A stretch of 25,577 nucleotides of DNA from an uncultured Clostridia bacterium (GTDB lineage Bacteria; Bacillota; Clostridia; UMGS1810). Made by a program: the position numbers and the translations under genes. The stretch spans positions 1 through 25,577 of the forward strand of contig CALGRC010000005.1 of the NCBI GenBank assembly GCA_937959315.1, written 5' to 3'. Position 1 is the first letter of the stretch. Every line of letters starts with the position of its first letter. A model generated the notes under the pieces. It worked only from the letters and a program-made list of their open reading frames with translations, did not search any database and was not told the origin of the DNA. Of the stretch, positions 21,809 through 25,577 are shown one piece after another.

Positions 21809-22120
21809 TTATGCGTTGATTTTTTCAATCTGCACCTTGGTGAACGGCTGCCGGTGGCCCTGTTTTTTCTTAGAGCCTTTTTTGGGCTTATACTTGAACA
21901 CAATGATTTTCTTGCCTTTCCCATTGGCCAGCACCTTTGCGTCCACACTGGCGCCTTCCACAACCGGAGCGCCGATTGCGGCTTTGTCGCCGCCAACTGC
22001 CAGCACCTTGTCAAATTTGACTGCGCTGCCTTCCTCTGCGGACAGCTTTTCTACAAACAGCACATCGCCCTCGGCAACCTTGTACTGTTTTCCGCCTGTT
22101 TCAATGATTGCATATGTCAT
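21809..22120 (-). CDS. rplU: 50S ribosomal protein L21
   Basis: L21 binds 23S rRNA with L20. 103 residues, standard length, with MTYAIIETGGKQYKV, the conserved GKKIIVFKYKPKKGSKKKQGHRQPFTKVQIEKI C-terminal RNA-binding segment, and VVEGASVDAKVLANG in the middle. The start is ATG 22120 with GGGAGG eight bases upstream; 21 further in-frame codons upstream lie inside the structured leader and are rejected. First gene of rplU-prp-rpmA. Confidence 0.98.
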   Translation of the reverse strand: MTYAIIETGGKQYKVAEGDVLFVEKLSAEEGSAVKFDKVLAVGGDKAAIGAPVVEGASVDAKVLANGKGKKIIVFKYKPKKGSKKKQGHRQPFTKVQIEKINA

Positions 22121-22122
22121 TT

Positions 22123-22202
22123 GTAGCACCTCCCTTTTCCATAGGACTCGCGAAAGTAGGGCACTGAAATACAGTTTAGACAAACCCAGTTTCTGCGGTT
22201 AC
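22123..22202 (-). promoter_or_regulatory. Structured 5' leader of rplU (L21-leader candidate)
   Basis: The 80-base leader on the minus strand contains GTTT-GTCT-AAAC and ACTG-TATTT-CAGT hairpins, enclosed by GGG and CCC, then ACT-TTCGCG-AGT before the ribosome binding site. This matches the idea of the Firmicute L21 leader, an autoregulatory RNA bound by the ribosomal protein. The assignment rests on position and foldability, not on a covariance-model match. Confidence 0.6.
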
Positions 22203-22208
22203 CGGAGT

Positions 22209-22237
22209 ATTATACCACACCGTTTTTAAATTGTCAA
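22209..22237 (-). promoter_or_regulatory. Perfect-consensus extended -10 promoter of rplU-prp-rpmA
   Basis: On the minus strand TTGACA (22232-22237), a 17-base spacer ending TGG, and TATAAT (22209-22214), so both consensus hexamers and the TGn element are present. It lies about 25 bases downstream of the RND permease stop. This is the strongest promoter in the window, as expected for ribosomal protein genes. Confidence 0.93.
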
Positions 22238-22259
22238 ATCATTCTTGCAGTTTTTTCAT

Positions 22260-25200
22260 TCAGACACCAAACACATCGGTGCCCGTATCGTCCTCCAGCA
22301 CCGATATACCTGCCTGCTGCTCCTCCAGCTTTTTATGGTTGCGCTTCTGTACCTTTTCTTCCAGTACACTGTACACCACAGGGATAAATACCAATGTCAG
22401 AAGGGTGGAAACCGATAGGCCGCCGGTAAGCGTCCAGGCCAGCGGCTTCATCATTTCTGAGCCCTGCGCCGTAGAGATGATGGACGGCAAATATCCCAAA
22501 ATGGAAGTCAGTGTGGTCATCAAAATAGGGCGCAGCCGGTCGCGGCCCGCTTCGGCCAGCACATCTTTAATTGTGGCGCCCTGCGCCATCCGTTCCTCTT
22601 TGTTCTGGTTGACGTGGTCAAGCAGCACGATCGCATTATTGACCACAATACCGCATAACATGATAATCCCGATCATCGAAGTGACATTGAGCGTATTGCG
22701 GCTGATAAACAGCATCAAAAATACACCGATAAACGACAGCGGGATGGAAAACATAATGATAAACGGCTGCAAAAAGGATTCAAATTGTGCCGCCATAACC
22801 ATATAAACCAGCAAAATGGACAGTACCATCGCCATCCCCAAGCCAGAGAAGGATTCCAGCATACTCTCGTAGTCGCCGCCCAATGAAACGCCGTAGCCAT
22901 CCGGAATGCTCATATTGTCCACAATTTGCTGGATATCCTGGTTCACACTGGCCACATCGCGGCCATACAGCGATGCGGATATACTCACCGCATTTTTTTG
23001 GTTTTGCCGAGACAGGCTCAGCGGGCCCTTGTCCATAGATATGTCTGCCACGTCGCCAATGGTGACAAACGCACCGGTCGGCGTGGTAAGTTTGATGTTC
23101 TGCACATCTTCCGCCGTGCCGACATAGCTTTCGGGAAATTGCACCCGGATATCATATTCCTCGCCGCTGTCTTTAAACTGGCCGGCCACCTGGCCCGAAA
23201 TAGCCCCGCGGATGGCCGCAGCCGTCGTCTGTGTAGTCAGCCCATACCGCGCCGCGCGCGCCCGGTCTACATACACCCGCATTTCCGGTTTGGTATCTTC
23301 CACGCTGCTTTTGGCGTCACGCACACCTTCGACCGACTGCATCTCCAGCAAAATCTGGTCCGCAATCAGCTCTGCCTGGCTGTAATCATCCCCGGTAATT
23401 GTCACATTGATAGGCGCGCCGCCGGACATCATAGAACTGCTGGAAGAAAAACTGACCTCTGCGCCGGCAATCTTGCCGGATACTTCCTGGCGCATAGCTT
23501 CCGATACCTCATCCGCCCGATTCCCCTCATGCAGCGTTACCATCACCTGCGCTGTATCACCCGAAACGTTGGAAAATACGTATTCTACCTCGTCATACCC
23601 GCTGGCAATGGTTTCCACCTGCCGCGCCGCGCGGTCGGTCTCGTCCAGTTCGCTGCCCTTTGGCATCGTCACGTCAATGGTAAACTGCCCTGCGTCCATC
23701 CCCGGCATAAATTCCATGCCGATAAACGGCAGCAGGCACATGCTGCCCACAAACAGCAGCAGCGTAACCGCCGCCACCCGTTTGCGATGGTTCAGCGCCA
23801 TCCGCACCAGTTTTTCATACCCATTGTGAAAAGCTTCCATAAACCGGTTGAATGGTGCGAATACCCGTTCTTCCCACAGCTCAAACTTGCTCTTCACTTT
23901 ATGTTCCTGGCTGACCAGCAGCTTAGAGGACAGCAGCGGCACGATCATTAATGTGATAAGCAGCGAGCAGATTTGCGAAAATGCAATGGTCAGCGCCATT
24001 TCACGGAAGATGATAGAAGTAATATCCTGTGTAAACACCACCGGCAGGAACACAACCACTGTCGTTAGGGTAGAAGCAGTGATGGCGCCTGCTACTTGTT
24101 TTGCGCCTTTAATCGCCGCCGCACGCGCCGGCATACCGCGCGCCTTGCATTTATAGATATTCTCCAGCACTACGATGGAGTTGTCAACCAGCATCCCGAC
24201 ACCCAGCGCCAGGCCGCCCAGCGAAACAATATTGAGCGTTACGCCTGCAAAATACATCGCTGCAAACGTCGCCACAATGGAAGTTGGGATGGATACCGCC
24301 AGTACAATGGTAGTCTTGAAGCTCTGCAAAAACAAAAAGAGGATGATTCCTGCAAGCAGGGCGCCGATGACGGCATTTTCCGCCACCGTGTTCACCATCT
24401 GCTTTACCAGTTCAGACTGGTCAAAAATCACCTGGATTTGCGCACTGGGATTCTCCTTCCGGATTTGATCCAGCTTTTCATTGACCAAATCCATCACCTG
24501 TACCGTATTGGAACCCGACTGTTTTTGAATACTCAGCGAAACGCAGTCGGCATTGTTAAGCCGGCTGTAAGATTCCTGTGTTTTATAGGTATCTTTGACT
24601 TCTGCCACATCCCGCAGATAAATGGTCCCTCCGGCAGGCATCATGACCGGCAGCGATTGGATATCCTCCATATTGGTAAATTCCCCAATACTGCGCAGGG
24701 AAATGGTCTTGCCGCCCGACTGCACATCACCGCCCGGCAAATTGACGTTATCCCCCTGCAGGGCAGTTGTAATATTGCCGAACGACAACTGATAGCCCAG
24801 CAGTTTTGCCGGATCGACTTCTACCTGAATTTCCCGGTCCAGCCCGCCGCCGACACTTACCTGCCCCACGCCGGTTACCCCTTCTAACTGGGATACGATT
24901 TCATTTTCTACAAAGGTTTTAGCCTGTTCCAAATCGTATCCTTCCACCGATACACTGAAATTGCCGACCGGAATCATACTGGGATCCATTTTGATGATCA
25001 TGGGGTCGTCCGCCCCGTCCGGCAGGGCGCTGCCGTACAAATCAATTTTCTCGCGCAGTTCCATGGCGGCCACATCAATGTCTACCCCCTGGTTGAATTC
25101 CGCAATGATCATAGAAGAACCCTGCGAAGAAGTGGACTGGATATTTTTGATACCGCTTACCGTTGCAGCGGCGCCCTCCAGCGGTTTTGTCACCATATTT

Positions 25201-25379
25201 TCCATCTCGGTCGGTGAAACACCGCTGTAACTGGTCTGTACCAATATCATAGGCAGCGTGATATTGGGGTAAAGGTCCATGGGCAGCATGGTGAGTGCAT
25301 ACAGCCCCAGCACCACAATGATCATAACCACCATGCACATGGCAACGGGACGCTTGACGGAAACTTCTGAAATGGACAT
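22260..25379 (-). CDS. RND-family efflux permease (AcrB/MdtB/SwrC-like)
   Basis: Large inner-membrane pump of the HAE1/RND family, 1039 residues, usual length. It has the expected twelve membrane segments and two large extracytoplasmic loops (about 30-330 and 560-870). The proton relay in segment 4 is GMLVDNSIVVLENI (Asp399-Asn400), where AcrB has two Asp; Asn in place of the second Asp is seen in other Firmicute RND proteins, but reduces the usual pair to one. In segment 10 two Asn (914-915, VVNNAIVLLDHV) replace the AcrB Lys940 region. SwrC is the best known relative in a Gram-positive, where such pumps export surfactant or lipid-like molecules. ATG start follows GGAGGGG. It follows its membrane-fusion partner gene. 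Confidence 0.93.
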   Translation of the reverse strand: MSISEVSVKRPVAMCMVVMIIVVLGLYALTMLPMDLYPNITLPMILVQTSYSGVSPTEMENMVTKPLEGAAATVSGIKNIQSTSSQGSSMIIAEFNQGVDIDVAAMELREKIDLYGSALPDGADDPMIIKMDPSMIPVGNFSVSVEGYDLEQAKTFVENEIVSQLEGVTGVGQVSVGGGLDREIQVEVDPAKLLGYQLSFGNITTALQGDNVNLPGGDVQSGGKTISLRSIGEFTNMEDIQSLPVMMPAGGTIYLRDVAEVKDTYKTQESYSRLNNADCVSLSIQKQSGSNTVQVMDLVNEKLDQIRKENPSAQIQVIFDQSELVKQMVNTVAENAVIGALLAGIILFLFLQSFKTTIVLAVSIPTSIVATFAAMYFAGVTLNIVSLGGLALGVGMLVDNSIVVLENIYKCKARGMPARAAAIKGAKQVAGAITASTLTTVVVFLPVVFTQDITSIIFREMALTIAFSQICSLLITLMIVPLLSSKLLVSQEHKVKSKFELWEERVFAPFNRFMEAFHNGYEKLVRMALNHRKRVAAVTLLLFVGSMCLLPFIGMEFMPGMDAGQFTIDVTMPKGSELDETDRAARQVETIASGYDEVEYVFSNVSGDTAQVMVTLHEGNRADEVSEAMRQEVSGKIAGAEVSFSSSSSMMSGGAPINVTITGDDYSQAELIADQILLEMQSVEGVRDAKSSVEDTKPEMRVYVDRARAARYGLTTQTTAAAIRGAISGQVAGQFKDSGEEYDIRVQFPESYVGTAEDVQNIKLTTPTGAFVTIGDVADISMDKGPLSLSRQNQKNAVSISASLYGRDVASVNQDIQQIVDNMSIPDGYGVSLGGDYESMLESFSGLGMAMVLSILLVYMVMAAQFESFLQPFIIMFSIPLSFIGVFLMLFISRNTLNVTSMIGIIMLCGIVVNNAIVLLDHVNQNKEERMAQGATIKDVLAEAGRDRLRPILMTTLTSILGYLPSIISTAQGSEMMKPLAWTLTGGLSVSTLLTLVFIPVVYSVLEEKVQKRNHKKLEEQQAGISVLEDDTGTDVFGV

Positions 25380-25392
25380 ACCGTCCCCTCCT

Positions 25393-25577
25393 CTACTCCT
25401 CTACAATTTTAAACTTACTCTCTGCTGTTACAAAATCTTTGCCGCGCACCACAACTGTTTCCCCGTCGCTTAAGCCGCTGGCAACTTCGGTAACATCTTC
25501 CTGTTCAATGCCCTGCACGATATCCCGTTCTTCCAGCTTATCGCCGTTTACCACAAATACATAGGTGCGGCCTCCGT
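25393..25577 (-). CDS. RND membrane-fusion (adaptor) protein, C-terminal end
   Basis: About 61 residues of the C-terminus of an efflux periplasmic-adaptor (HlyD/AcrA-like) protein; the rest lies beyond the window. The visible sequence GRTYVFVVNGDKLEERDIVQG, then EVASGLSDGETVVVRG, is the typical adaptor beta-barrel and membrane-proximal domain. The stop is TAG. The RND permease begins 13 bases after the stop and has its own ribosome binding site in between. The pair forms a standard two-gene efflux unit. Confidence 0.85.
   Translation of the reverse strand, partial: GGRTYVFVVNGDKLEERDIVQGIEQEDVTEVASGLSDGETVVVRGKDFVTAESKFKIVEE

Noticed and set aside
22926..23951. Plus-strand open frame of 341 codons, and a similar one at 24096-24887
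   Set aside because: Both are antisense to the RND permease; that gene has full-length family motifs.
1..25577. CRISPR array, insertion sequence, tRNA or rRNA
   Set aside because: No regularly spaced repeats, transposase motifs, terminal repeats or structural RNA signatures were seen on either strand.

Overview
The window looks like chromosome from an anaerobic, low-to-mid GC Firmicute of the class Clostridia. The evidence is a four-subunit 2-oxoacid:ferredoxin oxidoreductase, the rplU-prp-rpmA-obgE-yhbY-nadD-yqeK-LCP-rsfS-leuS ribosome/cell-cycle order typical of Firmicutes, an L27 protein with the N-terminal extension cut by Prp, consensus sigma-A promoters, strong AGGAGG-type ribosome binding sites and several TTG/GTG starts. 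Almost everything is on the minus strand; only a MarR regulator and a small HEAT-repeat gene are on the plus strand. Coding density is very high and no gap reaches 300 bases. The largest is the 180-base divergent promoter region at about 10422-10601. No rRNA, tRNA, CRISPR array, insertion sequence or prophage signature was seen.

Layout, left to right (transcription of minus-strand units runs right to left). 1-3033: response regulator, sensor histidine kinase, then an HtrA-family protease cut by the window edge; this looks like an envelope-stress module. 3112-6613: an AI-2E/YtvI-type membrane protein, a cofactor-independent phosphoglycerate mutase gene (apgM) interrupted by one in-frame TAG, and a branched-chain aminotransferase (ilvE). 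6753-10421: a six-gene operon with an RseC-like redox membrane protein, a ParA/MinD-type ATPase, a 2x[4Fe-4S] ferredoxin, and the alpha, beta and gamma subunits of a 2-oxoacid:ferredoxin oxidoreductase, all behind one good promoter. 10535-11588: a divergent marR gene with a palindrome inside its promoter, and a HEAT-repeat gene with its own promoter and a bidirectional terminator.

11595-13428: NUDIX hydrolase, GNAT acetyltransferase and a secreted polysaccharide deacetylase. 13482-19127: leuS, rsfS, an LCP cell-wall ligase, yqeK, nadD and yhbY, driven by a perfect-consensus promoter just after obgE. 19216-22237: obgE, a flavodoxin-like gene, rpmA, prp and rplU, with a structured L21-type leader and a perfect-consensus extended -10 promoter. 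22260-25577: an RND efflux permease and the tail of its membrane-fusion partner, running towards rplU with no visible terminator.

Most of the window is conserved housekeeping. The parts most worth a second look are the interrupted apgM gene, the RseC-like/ParA-like pair fused by operon structure to the oxoacid:ferredoxin oxidoreductase and facing a MarR gene, and the flavodoxin gene inserted between rpmA and obgE. No clearly undescribed defence or mobile system is present; the RseC/ATPase/oxidoreductase module is the best candidate for under-described biology.
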